From a virus, in IMG/VR virus record IMGVR_UViG_3300009508_000698, positions 1 to 22,318 of that record: 22,318 bases of DNA; one strand, 5' to 3'. Positions 6,679 through 12,805 of the stretch are shown here, piece after piece. Both the position numbers and the translations under genes were made by a program. Numbering within the stretch: the first letter of the stretch is position 1; the number at the start of each line of letters is the position of its first letter. The notes beneath the pieces were generated by a model that made no database searches, was not told the origin of the DNA, and worked only from the letters and a program-made list of their open reading frames with translations.

Positions 6679-7061
6679 TAACAGCAAGATTATTTATAGA
6701 TTTTGAGTTGGTAGAAAAACAGTATGAACCTAAGATGATTCATACTACGGACATATTCTGTCCTGTTTCTCATAGAAAGGAGCAGGATGGATATGACGTT
6801 CTGCGCGATGACATACTAAAAAATGGTATGAAGCATCCAATAGTGCTTTTACCAAACACTTATGATAACTGGCAACTAACAATGAGACATGTCAATCCTG
6901 AATATATAGTACCGTATCAAAAGACCAAGTACATATGTGCCTATGGAAACCAGCGCTGTGATATACTTATGAGTGCTGGGCATACATATATGTGGAGTCT
7001 AGTAACTGATAATGTGGAATGGTCACACGCTGCATTTATGGAGTTAAAAAATAGTTCTTGA
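6675..7061 (+). CDS. ParB/sulfiredoxin-fold-like protein
   Basis: A 128-aa protein starting with GTG at 6675 (GTGA overlap). The pattern L-R-D-D-I-L-K-N-G-M-K-H-P-I-V-L-L-P (about 43-60), followed by Y-G-N-Q-R-C-D-I-L, matches the ParB N-terminal order: a helix, the x-G-x-x-x-P-I-x-V strand, and the G-x-x-R nucleotide-contact box. A second gene at the window end (22041 onward) has the same order with G-S-Q-R-L-R-V-L. ParB/Srx domains bind NTPs and act as CTP/ATP switches or nucleases. No HTH follows, so it is a stand-alone domain of unknown target. The stop codon TGA (7059-7061) lies inside the -35 box of the next promoter. Confidence 0.62.
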   Translation: MITARLFIDFELVEKQYEPKMIHTTDIFCPVSHRKEQDGYDVLRDDILKNGMKHPIVLLPNTYDNWQLTMRHVNPEYIVPYQKTKYICAYGNQRCDILMSAGHTYMWSLVTDNVEWSHAAFMELKNSS

Positions 7062-7086
7062 CTTATGTTTATAATTTTAGTATAAT
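7050..7086 (+). promoter_or_regulatory. Sigma-70 promoter for 7093-7251 (leaderless)
   Basis: AATAGTTC at 7050-7057, TTGACT at 7058-7063, a 17-bp spacer and TATAAT at 7081-7086. Six bases later is ATG 7093. The upstream gene ends inside this promoter: its TGA is part of the -35 box. Confidence 0.85.
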
Positions 7087-7092
7087 ATACAT

Positions 7093-7251
7093 ATGAAAAA
7101 TACAGAAACAAACGAACACAAGACTTGTCAGATGTGGAATGCTGAGACAAAGTCATTTGATACATGGCATATCGGAGAGTGCAAACACTGTGGAACAGAG
7201 CTAGACCATACGTCTGGAGAATGTCCTAAGTATAAGTGCTGGATTGCATGA
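7093..7251 (+). CDS. Small zinc-ribbon-like protein, 52 aa (leaderless)
   Basis: The ATG at 7093 coincides with the predicted transcription start and has no Shine-Dalgarno sequence. The 52-aa product carries C30-K-H-C33 and C44-x4-C49, a four-cysteine set fitting a small zinc ribbon, and an extra C12. It ends in an ATGA overlap with 7248. Zinc ribbons in small phage proteins often bind nucleic acid or a polymerase, but nothing here shows the partner. Its dedicated promoter suggests early and strong expression. Confidence 0.7.
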   Translation: MKNTETNEHKTCQMWNAETKSFDTWHIGECKHCGTELDHTSGECPKYKCWIA

Positions 7252-7847
7252 ATTTATTTTATTTAGATGAAGACCTAGACAAATGCGCAGAGTATCATGT
7301 CGACAAGCACATAGTAAAGATGCCTCTCGAGGCAGCACAACTCTTATGTACTGCGATATGGATTGATGCCAAACTAGGTTTTGTACCCCGTGCGCTTGAC
7401 AAGGACGAACGTGAGGTACTAAATAGTGAGAAAGCCAAGATTAAGCACCTACCGCTTGACCAGCGACCTCTCACACCATACCTACCGATGATGTATAATC
7501 ATCCGTGTACGATATGGGTTAGGTCGAGCTTGGATAACTTTGAGTGGACTCATTGTTATGCTAACGCATTGAACGATGAGTACCACTATCGTTATGGTAA
7601 ACAACACAAATCCATAGTAGAAGTAGTAAACAAACTACCTGAGCCAAAGAATATGCCCAGACTTGGATTTACAGAATTTGGACTAGCAATGCCAGATGAC
7701 TTGAAAGATTATGATAACCCTATACAGAGCTATCGTGACTACTATCATCTAGACAAGGCTACGTTCGCCGCATGGTCTCACAGAGACAAGCCTCATTGGT
7801 GGAGCGAAGACTACGCTGACTATGAGAAAAGGATAACAGCAACATGA
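7248..7847 (+). CDS. Conserved phage protein of unknown function
   Basis: A 199-aa protein. The start M-N-L-F-Y-L-D-E-D-L-D-K-C-A-E-Y-H-V-D-K begins a widespread phage family I recognise by eye. Further hallmarks are K-H-I-V-K-M-P-L-E-A-A-Q-L-L-C-T-A, N-H-P-C-T-I-W-V-R, N-F-E-W, E-Y-H-Y-R-Y-G-K-Q-H-K and the C-terminal Y-R-D-Y-Y. Family members occur in many T7- and T4-like phages, mostly annotated hypothetical; some databases attach a DNA-repair glycosylase label that I cannot confirm. Several invariant His, Cys, Trp and Arg residues suggest an enzyme. An ATG at 7236 in frame adds four residues, but 7248 overlaps the upstream stop and fits the family start. Confidence 0.82.
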   Translation: MNLFYLDEDLDKCAEYHVDKHIVKMPLEAAQLLCTAIWIDAKLGFVPRALDKDEREVLNSEKAKIKHLPLDQRPLTPYLPMMYNHPCTIWVRSSLDNFEWTHCYANALNDEYHYRYGKQHKSIVEVVNKLPEPKNMPRLGFTEFGLAMPDDLKDYDNPIQSYRDYYHLDKATFAAWSHRDKPHWWSEDYADYEKRITAT

Positions 7848-8038
7848 TAAAAGTAGAACAGAATGGATATACATTCACCTTTGATGATGGAACTACGGAA
7901 GAAGAACAGCAGAAAGCAATCAAGAAACACCTAGCAAAGACTAGATGGTTTAGACCGATTGTTATGAGAAAATCAGATGGAACTAGTGTTCATCTAGGCA
8001 ATGGAGTAAGAAAACATGGCAAAAGACATACCTCTTGA
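7844..8038 (+). CDS. Small protein of unknown function, 64 aa
   Basis: ATG 7844 overlaps the previous stop (ATGA). The 64-aa product has a short beta-like N-terminus (Y-T-F-T-F-D-D-G), an acidic helix (T-E-E-E-Q-Q-K-A-I-K-K-H) and a very basic C-terminus (R-K-H-G-K-R-H). No domain is recognised. It overlaps the following gene by 23 bases, which supports translation as part of one operon. Confidence 0.6.
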   Translation: MIKVEQNGYTFTFDDGTTEEEQQKAIKKHLAKTRWFRPIVMRKSDGTSVHLGNGVRKHGKRHTS

Positions 8039-8231
8039 TGTCCTACTAGGAATAAAGAAAGAACCTTTAGATACTATAGAACATAGGGATATGTTGCGCA
8101 GTAATCTAAATCAACAGAGAGTTCAAACTGAAGAAGAAATAGCAGTACTAAAAGGACAGCTAGGAGCTAAGAAAGAATACTTAGCAAAAATTGAGGGTGG
8201 ACTTGACGTACTTGATGAATTAAGCAAGTGA
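8016..8231 (+). CDS. Small coiled-coil protein, 71 aa
   Basis: ATG 8016 lies within the previous gene, and the end overlaps the next by GTGA. The product is helical: an amphipathic N-terminus (P-L-D-V-L-L-G-I-K-K), then heptad-like repeats from about residue 30 (Q-T-E-E-E-I-A-V-L-K-G-Q-L-G-A-K-K-E-Y-L). It is probably a dimeric coiled coil. The function is unknown. Confidence 0.65.
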   Translation: MAKDIPLDVLLGIKKEPLDTIEHRDMLRSNLNQQRVQTEEEIAVLKGQLGAKKEYLAKIEGGLDVLDELSK

Positions 8232-8851
8232 TAGTAATAAAAGATAATTTTTACCCCAATGTGGATGAAGTTCGAGAACGAGCTTTGTCCATGTTTTATA
8301 GACCAGGACGTAGAGAAAGAAAGACTATGTTTCCAGGTCGTCGCACTATGTCCTCATTTAGTAATGAGAACTTTGTGTATTGTAGAAATCAATGGGAGCA
8401 TATGCTCAACACAAAGATGCAGTACTTTCCTAGAAAGAATAGCAACACAGCGTTTACACTATCAGAGAAAGGAGATGCAGACTGGAACTGGGTACATCAT
8501 GATTGTTCAGGTTTCTTAGAGAATACTTCAAACGATATGAAAGGTAAGCCTTACGCTGCAGTAGTATATCTAAGTCCTAATGCTGATGTTAAGAAAGGAA
8601 CAGGATTGTTTCAATCTAAAACAACTGGCGAAGTTTATAAGAATGATGAACTTAGCAAAGGACAATCAAGTTTCAAACAAATGTGGGAAGAAGATGAATA
8701 TTTTCAGATGCACACATATGTTGGGAATCTATACAACAGATGCGTCTTGTACCCAGCACATTATTGGCACGCTCCATTCTGTGCAGGATTCGGACACAAT
8801 AAATCAACAGGCAGACTTGTACAAGTAGGCTTTTTTACGGTAATGAAATGA
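8228..8851 (+). CDS. 2OG-Fe(II) oxygenase, DUF6445-like
   Basis: A 207-aa protein starting with GTG 8228. The N-terminus I-V-I-K-D-N-F-Y-P-N-V-D-E-V-R matches a family of phage and marine-bacterial oxygenases. The core has W-V-H90-H-D92 (HxD), A-V-V-Y-L-S-P and G-T-G-L-F. The C-terminal part holds P-A-H178-Y-W-H181 as distal ligand candidates, with R196-L-V-Q-V-G-F-F as the 2-oxoglutarate Arg strand. All catalytic positions are present. It is unrelated in detail to the three oxygenase-like genes at 2794-6294, so several subfamilies coexist. The substrate is unknown. Confidence 0.82.
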   Translation: MIVIKDNFYPNVDEVRERALSMFYRPGRRERKTMFPGRRTMSSFSNENFVYCRNQWEHMLNTKMQYFPRKNSNTAFTLSEKGDADWNWVHHDCSGFLENTSNDMKGKPYAAVVYLSPNADVKKGTGLFQSKTTGEVYKNDELSKGQSSFKQMWEEDEYFQMHTYVGNLYNRCVLYPAHYWHAPFCAGFGHNKSTGRLVQVGFFTVMK

Positions 8852-9171
8852 GTGATTATAAAGTAGACAAGTATAAATTTAATGAAGATGTAGTTTTAAA
8901 CAAACTAAAGAATCATATATTGGGAACATACGACCAACACTATAGTATGAATAAAATCCAGTCAACCGAGTTCATCTTCGATGCTGGTCATGGCGAAGGC
9001 TTTTGCTTAGGAAATATCATAAAGTATGCACAACGCTATGGAAAGAAAGATGGAAGAAACGAGCAGGACTTACTAAAGATTCTGCATTATGGAATAATTT
9101 TAATGGGGTCAAAAATTGAGAACAAAGAAACACGAGAATCTTACACAAGCGAATATAACCAAGGTAATTGA
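8848..9171 (+). CDS. DUF3310-family protein (T7 gp1.7-like)
   Basis: A 107-aa protein with the DUF3310 pattern: a start such as Y-D-Q-H-Y-S, then E-F-I, then F-C-L-G-N-I-I-K-Y-A-Q-R-Y-G-K-K-D-G and a closing helix D-L-L-K-I-L-H-Y. The G-N-x-I-K-Y-x-x-R-Y-x-x-K core is the family signature. The related T7 gp1.7 is a nucleotide kinase; whether this small member has that activity is unknown. It overlaps the upstream stop (ATGA) and the next gene by 56 bases. Confidence 0.78.
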   Translation: MSDYKVDKYKFNEDVVLNKLKNHILGTYDQHYSMNKIQSTEFIFDAGHGEGFCLGNIIKYAQRYGKKDGRNEQDLLKILHYGIILMGSKIENKETRESYTSEYNQGN

Positions 9172-9775
9172 GTTATTAAACCCAACAGATGGTAGCAAAC
9201 CTATAACAAAGAAAGAAGCATGTGGTATACTAAACATTGCTTACAACACAACTAGATTAGGTAATATCATTGCAGAACACCTAGAGATGATGGAGTTCCG
9301 TGCTAGAAGAAAGGCACAGAATAAAGGAAAGGCAGCAACTAAGAAAGAAATTACAGATGCAGTAGCAGGGTATTTAGAGGGCATGACAGTAGCAGACATT
9401 GCTAAGTCATTGTATCGCTCACCTGCTTTTGTAAAGGGAATCATAGAAAGAATAGGAGTCCCTCAAAAATTAGCACACACAGACTACGAAGGTAGAAGGA
9501 ACGCCCTTTTACCAGACCAGTGTATGGCTGATGAGTTTGAAGAAGGAGAAAGAGTTTGGGCAATCAGACAGAACTATCCAGCGATAGTACAAAGAGAGCT
9601 TAAACCTGAACAAGCAGAGGAGCGAGGCTACAAACTATACCTAGTGTATACAATTGAAGCTCAGCAAGAAGACCTCAAAGATACGTACTTTCCATACCTA
9701 AGTTTCGCAGGTAAGAACCATGCGATAGCAGCTTATGATATGGGCAGTCTAAGACATTTACGAGAGTATATGTAA
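9116..9775 (+). CDS. DNA-binding protein with two helix-turn-helix segments
   Basis: A 219-aa protein. The best start is TTG 9116, with GGGG (9105-9108) upstream; the next in-frame ATG would remove the first HTH. HTH 1 lies at about residues 30-55 (I-T-K-K-E-A-C-G-I-L-N-I-A-Y-N-T-T-R-L). HTH 2 lies at about 88-115 (G-M-T-V-A-D-I-A-K-S-L-Y-R-S-P-A-F-V-K). A basic stretch (R-A-R-R-K-A-Q-N-K-G-K) joins them. The C-terminal half has beta-like segments (V-W-A-I-R-Q-N-Y-P-A, Y-K-L-Y-L-V-Y) of unknown fold. It is likely a transcriptional regulator of phage or host genes. The 56-base overlap with DUF3310 is unusually long. Confidence 0.72.
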   Translation: MRTKKHENLTQANITKVIELLNPTDGSKPITKKEACGILNIAYNTTRLGNIIAEHLEMMEFRARRKAQNKGKAATKKEITDAVAGYLEGMTVADIAKSLYRSPAFVKGIIERIGVPQKLAHTDYEGRRNALLPDQCMADEFEEGERVWAIRQNYPAIVQRELKPEQAEERGYKLYLVYTIEAQQEDLKDTYFPYLSFAGKNHAIAAYDMGSLRHLREYM

Positions 9776-9786
9776 AAAGGAAAAAA

Positions 9787-10047
9787 ATGGACGCACTAAC
9801 TATAGTAGCGGCATTTTGGATAGCTGGAGTAGTACTAGGTATTTATAACCTATTTTTACCAGCAATACAAATTATCGGAAGAATTGATAGTAATAATATA
9901 GCATACAGATACGCTTGGGCAGGTGGAATTGTTTTCACCATATTTTTGGGTATCTTTTTACCTTTACTGGTTCATGTTATATTGATTAATAAACACCAAG
10001 AAAGATTTCTTAGGAACTTTATACCAGCATATATGGGAGATAAATAA
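9787..10047 (+). CDS. Small membrane protein with two TM segments, 86 aa
   Basis: ATG 9787 follows AAAAAGGAAAAAA, a good ribosome binding site. Hydrophobic segments span residues 3-30 (A-L-T-I-V-A-A-F-W-I-A-G-V-V-L-G-I-Y) and 44-67 (A-G-G-I-V-F-T-I-F-L-G-I-F-L-P-L-L-V-H-V-I-L). A polar link (G-R-I-D-S-N-N) separates them and a basic tail follows. No family is recognised; it may modify the host envelope during infection. Confidence 0.65.
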   Translation: MDALTIVAAFWIAGVVLGIYNLFLPAIQIIGRIDSNNIAYRYAWAGGIVFTIFLGIFLPLLVHVILINKHQERFLRNFIPAYMGDK

Positions 10048-10256
10048 TGCATAGAGGAAATAGATATTACGAAGCTCTTAGAGCTAAGTACATAGCAGAA
10101 GCTAAAGAAGCAGAAGCAGTACTACATACATACTTTACCAACTCAGTTGGAATAGGAGAACATTCAGACCTTATTGAAGAGTTTGATAAACAACTAGATA
10201 AACTAGCATCAGCACAAGAAAAGCTGAGTTCTCTAGAAGGCTTATTAGATAGATGA
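10047..10256 (+). CDS. Small helical coiled-coil protein, 69 aa
   Basis: TAATG overlap with the previous gene; GGAG at 10036-10039. The protein is nearly all helix: A-L-R-A-K-Y-I-A-E-A-K-E-A-E-A-V-L, a short G-I-G turn, then L-D-K-L-A-S-A-Q-E-K-L-S-S-L-E-G-L-L. A two-helix hairpin is likely. The function is unknown. It is coupled by ATGA to the sulfotransferase-like gene. Confidence 0.65.
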   Translation: MHRGNRYYEALRAKYIAEAKEAEAVLHTYFTNSVGIGEHSDLIEEFDKQLDKLASAQEKLSSLEGLLDR

Positions 10257-10603
10257 GTCTAATCTTACAGTGTGATAATGAGACTATAGGAGTAGTAAGA
10301 AATCCCTATGAAAGAATAGTCTCTTTATACATACAAAGTCTAGACTATATAGGAATGGATGCTTGGGTAGACAAATCTACTCCTGAGCTACAGACTGTAC
10401 TTTATAAAGACTGTGACCACATAGTCAGATTCGAAGCATGGAAAGAAGAATTAAATTTTTCAAATCTACATCCTAAAGATACATCAATTTTGCAGGATGA
10501 AGAAGTGCAACCTATGTGGGAACGTTGGTATACTTTAAAAAGTAAACAACATATATACGAGCTGTATCGGGAAGACATTACAGTCTACGGTTATAGCTAC
10601 TAA
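10253..10603 (+). CDS. Sulfotransferase-like protein lacking the N-terminal PAPS site
   Basis: A 116-aa protein. Near its start is V-V-R-N-P-Y-E-R-I-V-S-L-Y (about 14-26), the 3'-phosphate-binding motif of PAPS-dependent sulfotransferases. The usual 5'-phosphosulfate loop, normally some 60-100 residues earlier (as in I-P-K-C-G-G-I-S of the gene at 21415), is absent, because the ORF begins only 13 residues before the motif. It is therefore a truncated or reduced member. It may be inactive, act with a partner, or bind PAP(S) only. ATGA coupling and a clean operon context argue against a random remnant. The next promoter follows directly. Confidence 0.65.
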   Translation: MSLILQCDNETIGVVRNPYERIVSLYIQSLDYIGMDAWVDKSTPELQTVLYKDCDHIVRFEAWKEELNFSNLHPKDTSILQDEEVQPMWERWYTLKSKQHIYELYREDITVYGYSY

Positions 10604-10604
10604 A

Positions 10605-10642
10605 ATATAGTTCTTGACACAAGGTTAAAATTCCGATATAAT
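10605..10642 (+). promoter_or_regulatory. Sigma-70 promoter for the Myb-like gene
   Basis: TATAGTTC at 10606-10613, TTGACA at 10614-10619, a 17-bp spacer containing AGGTTAAAATT, and TATAAT at 10637-10642. The spacer half matches the hsp20 promoter over the same eleven bases. Transcription should start near 10649, giving a short leader with AAGGA before ATG 10667. Confidence 0.87.
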
Positions 10643-10666
10643 ATATTTATATTAAGGAAATAAGCA

Positions 10667-11137
10667 ATGAGCGACAGGTATTACACACAGATGCTAGAGA
10701 CCACAGGTTGGTGTCCTGGTTATCGCAATACTTTTAGCCTTGCCGAATACAAACAAAACTACACATTAAAAAGGAAAAGAAACATGGCGTGGACAGACGA
10801 AAGTAAAGAACAAGCAGTTGAAATGTATACTGCTGAAGAACCAACTCCAGACAACAGTATGGAGATTGTTAAGATGGTTGCTGAAGAATTAGGTGAGAGC
10901 CCAAATGGAGTCAGAATGATTTTAACAAAAGCAGGAGTATATGTAAAGAAAACTCCAGCTGTGAAAAGCAGTGGTGGTGGAACTGGTGGTGGCAGAGTAA
11001 ATGTCGCACAAGCACAAGATGACTTAGTAAAAGCTATCTCTGATGCAGGTAAAGAAGCCGACACAGCAATTGTCAGTAAGCTAACAGGTAAGGCTGCTGT
11101 ATATTTCACAACATTAATTAACGAACTAAACGATTAA
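10667..11137 (+). CDS. Myb/SANT-like DNA-binding protein, with possible internal start at 10784
   Basis: A 156-aa ORF. Residues from M40 read M-A-W-T-D-E-S-K-E-Q-A, an SANT-like module (W-T-D-E, then a turn, then E-L-G-E-S-P-N-G-V-R-M-I-L-T-K-A-G) that resembles repeat 1 of the protein at 19119. A Gly-rich linker (G-G-G-T-G-G-G) and a helical C-terminus (residues 115-156) follow. The first 39 residues (Y-Y-T-Q-M-L-E-T-T-G-W-C-P-G-Y) have no counterpart there. Both ATG 10667 (AAGGA) and ATG 10784 (AAAGGAAAA) have good ribosome sites, so two products may be made. It has its own promoter and a hairpin after it, so it is probably abundant. Confidence 0.75.
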   Translation: MSDRYYTQMLETTGWCPGYRNTFSLAEYKQNYTLKRKRNMAWTDESKEQAVEMYTAEEPTPDNSMEIVKMVAEELGESPNGVRMILTKAGVYVKKTPAVKSSGGGTGGGRVNVAQAQDDLVKAISDAGKEADTAIVSKLTGKAAVYFTTLINELND

Positions 11138-11140
11138 TTA

Positions 11141-11179
11141 CCCCTGAACATGGGGAGGGCAACCTCCCTGTGTATTTTT
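11141..11179 (+). terminator. Rho-independent-type terminator or attenuator
   Basis: GGGAGG (11153-11158) and CCTCCC (11163-11168) form a stem with a GCAA tetraloop. TATTTTT (11173-11179) follows a few bases later, so the U-tract is displaced. CCCC (11141-11144) can instead pair with GGGG (11152-11155), which would compete with the stem. The region 11180-11256 up to the next gene shows no clear promoter. Confidence 0.55.
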
Positions 11180-11256
11180 GTATCTACAAGAATCACCTCG
11201 TAAGACGATACCATTGATAGGACGCTAATAGATATTAACTACCTACAAGGAAACGA

Positions 11257-11529
11257 ATGAAAAAGGAAGATTTTGTTAGAAAACTTGACGAAGCGGGCGA
11301 CGCTATTGTCACATATCGTAGTCAGAATAGTCGTAGACTGAAATATAATGTCTGCACAGGCGACTTCGATAACAAATACATACAGTCAAAAAAGAATCGA
11401 GCCAAACCATCTCAAAGACAAGTTCTATTGTTTTGTTGGGACACCGACTCTTACAGACTATTACAACCTGATAACGTAACGTCTATTGTACCTCTAGCAG
11501 CGATATTGAAGAATGATAGAATTACATAA
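11257..11529 (+). CDS. Small basic protein of unknown function, 90 aa
   Basis: ATG 11257 follows AAGGAAACGA. Residues 14-45 are basic (R-S-Q-N-S-R-R-L-K-Y-N, K-K-N-R-A-K). The C-terminal half has beta-like segments ending in Y-R-L-L-Q-P-D-N-V-T-S-I-V-P-L, a phrase that suggests a small barrel with a nucleic-acid or protein-binding face. No family is recognised. It overlaps the PC4-like gene by 17 bases, so the two are probably co-translated. There is a 119-base untranslated gap upstream. Confidence 0.65.
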   Translation: MKKEDFVRKLDEAGDAIVTYRSQNSRRLKYNVCTGDFDNKYIQSKKNRAKPSQRQVLLFCWDTDSYRLLQPDNVTSIVPLAAILKNDRIT

Positions 11530-11815
11530 CGAAACTCCAGTATACGAAAAAGAAGTACACTTTAACGAAGATAAAAATGAAAAAGTCTTTGTAATGGTAA
11601 ACAATTTTCGGGGTACGGAGTATTTACATATCAGAAAGTATTATATGGACTTTGATGAAGAATGGAAACCAACAAGGGACGGCATAGCCTTGCCTATTGA
11701 TTTGGATAACCTTCGAGAAATATTTACAGCCTTAGTAGAGATACTTTCTATCTCAGAAGTTAAAGGAGTATTAGAAACTCATTTCAAAGAGATATTAGAC
11801 GAGTTATACCAATAG
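11513..11815 (+). CDS. PC4/YdbC-like ssDNA-binding protein
   Basis: A 100-aa protein with the transcriptional coactivator p15/PC4 fold signature: V-N-N-F-R-G-T-E-Y-L-H-I-R-K-Y-Y (29-44), a charged turn, then W-K-P-T-R-D-G-I-A-L-P-I-D-L-D-N-L-R-E-I (51-70). The bases of the beta-hairpin (F-R-G, I-R-K-Y-Y) and the K-P-T-x-x-G-I-x-L-P strand are the family's ssDNA-binding face. PC4-like proteins dimerise and bind single-stranded DNA in transcription or replication; T5 and other phages carry related proteins. A helical C-terminal extension (about 71-100) is added. It directly precedes the ligase gene. Confidence 0.85.
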   Translation: MIELHNETPVYEKEVHFNEDKNEKVFVMVNNFRGTEYLHIRKYYMDFDEEWKPTRDGIALPIDLDNLREIFTALVEILSISEVKGVLETHFKEILDELYQ

Positions 11816-11823
11816 CACCAAAA

Positions 11824-11860
11824 AATAGTCCTTGACAAATCCTTAAAAATTCTGTATAAT
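11824..11860 (+). promoter_or_regulatory. Sigma-70 promoter for the ligase N-terminal half (leaderless)
   Basis: AATAGTCC at 11824-11831, TTGACA at 11832-11837, a 17-bp spacer with CCTTAAAAATT, and TATAAT at 11855-11860. Six bases later is ATG 11867. The spacer matches that of the promoter at 18293 upstream of the other ligase half (CTTAAAAATT shared). Confidence 0.87.
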
Positions 11861-11866
11861 ATATCT

Positions 11867-12805
11867 ATGAATAAGACAGAATACCTAGAATATTGTAATC
11901 AAAAGTATGCAGAAGGCAATCCTATATTACCTGACGATGTATATGATAGACTTGTAGAGAACACTGCTCTTGAGGAGCAAGTAGGTCATGCAAGTGATGA
12001 CGTACGATATAATCACCCTTTCCCAATGTATTCACTTCAGAAAGTCTTTGTAGGAGAAGATGAAGAACCAAATTGGGATTCCAAACAAGCACATATAATG
12101 ACTGCCAAGTTGGACGGTGCAGCCGTGTCTATAACTTATGTAGAAGGCGTACTAACACAGGCACTCACTCGCGGAGATGGAAAAGCAGGTCTAGATATTA
12201 CTGATAAAATTAAGTCTTTAGTGCCAAATAAAATATGGAGCAAAGGTGTCAAACAGATTACTGGAGAAATCGTTGCCCCTAAAACAATACCAAATGCTAG
12301 AAATTATGCAAGTGGTGCTTTGAATCTAAAAGACTTAGAAGAATTTAAATCCCGAGATATTACCTTTATAGCCTATGGTATTCAACCAGCAATTTGTGCT
12401 GAGTGGACTGCTGATATGGGCATGGTAAAAGATATGGGATTTAACACTGTCACACAAAGTGATTGGAATGAATTCCCTCAGGATGGTAAAGTTGTACGAG
12501 TCGACTCTAATATATATTTTGAAACATTAGGCTACACATCACACCACCCTAGAGGTAGTTTCGCTCTGAAGACAAGACAAGCTGGAGTAGTTACTCGACT
12601 CTTGGACGTTGAATGGAATGTCGGGAAGTCAGGTGCTGTTTCACCAGTCGCAATCTTAGAGCCATGTGTGATAGGCGAAGCTACTATTAGCAGAGCAACT
12701 CTACATAATATGGCGTATATCGAAGCATTAGAACTAGAGATTGGTTGTGATGTGGAAGTTATTCGTAGTGGAGAAATAATACCTAGAATTGTAAAGAGAG
12801 TATGA
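11867..12805 (+). CDS. NAD+-dependent DNA ligase, N-terminal half (adenylation + OB domains)
   Basis: A 312-aa protein covering the front half of LigA. A short Ia-like segment has P-D-D-V-Y-D-R-L (22-29), from the NMN-binding domain. K81-L-D-G is the adenylated-lysine motif I. T-R-G-D-G (101-105), G-E-I-V (133-136), N-A-R-N-Y-A-S-G-A-L-N and the OB-fold strand V-E-W-N-V-G-K-S-G-A with S-R-A-T-L-H-N follow. The ORF stops right after the OB domain at E-I-I-P-R-I-V, with no zinc finger, HhH or BRCT domain. Those are encoded at 18358. This is a split ligase, cut at a domain boundary. It should adenylate itself, and may need the second half for nick binding. Confidence 0.93.
   Translation: MNKTEYLEYCNQKYAEGNPILPDDVYDRLVENTALEEQVGHASDDVRYNHPFPMYSLQKVFVGEDEEPNWDSKQAHIMTAKLDGAAVSITYVEGVLTQALTRGDGKAGLDITDKIKSLVPNKIWSKGVKQITGEIVAPKTIPNARNYASGALNLKDLEEFKSRDITFIAYGIQPAICAEWTADMGMVKDMGFNTVTQSDWNEFPQDGKVVRVDSNIYFETLGYTSHHPRGSFALKTRQAGVVTRLLDVEWNVGKSGAVSPVAILEPCVIGEATISRATLHNMAYIEALELEIGCDVEVIRSGEIIPRIVKRV

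Noticed and set aside
8259-8828. Two alternate-frame ORFs (8259-8519 and 8580-8828)
   Set aside because: They lie wholly within the oxygenase at 8228-8851, which has the catalytic motifs.
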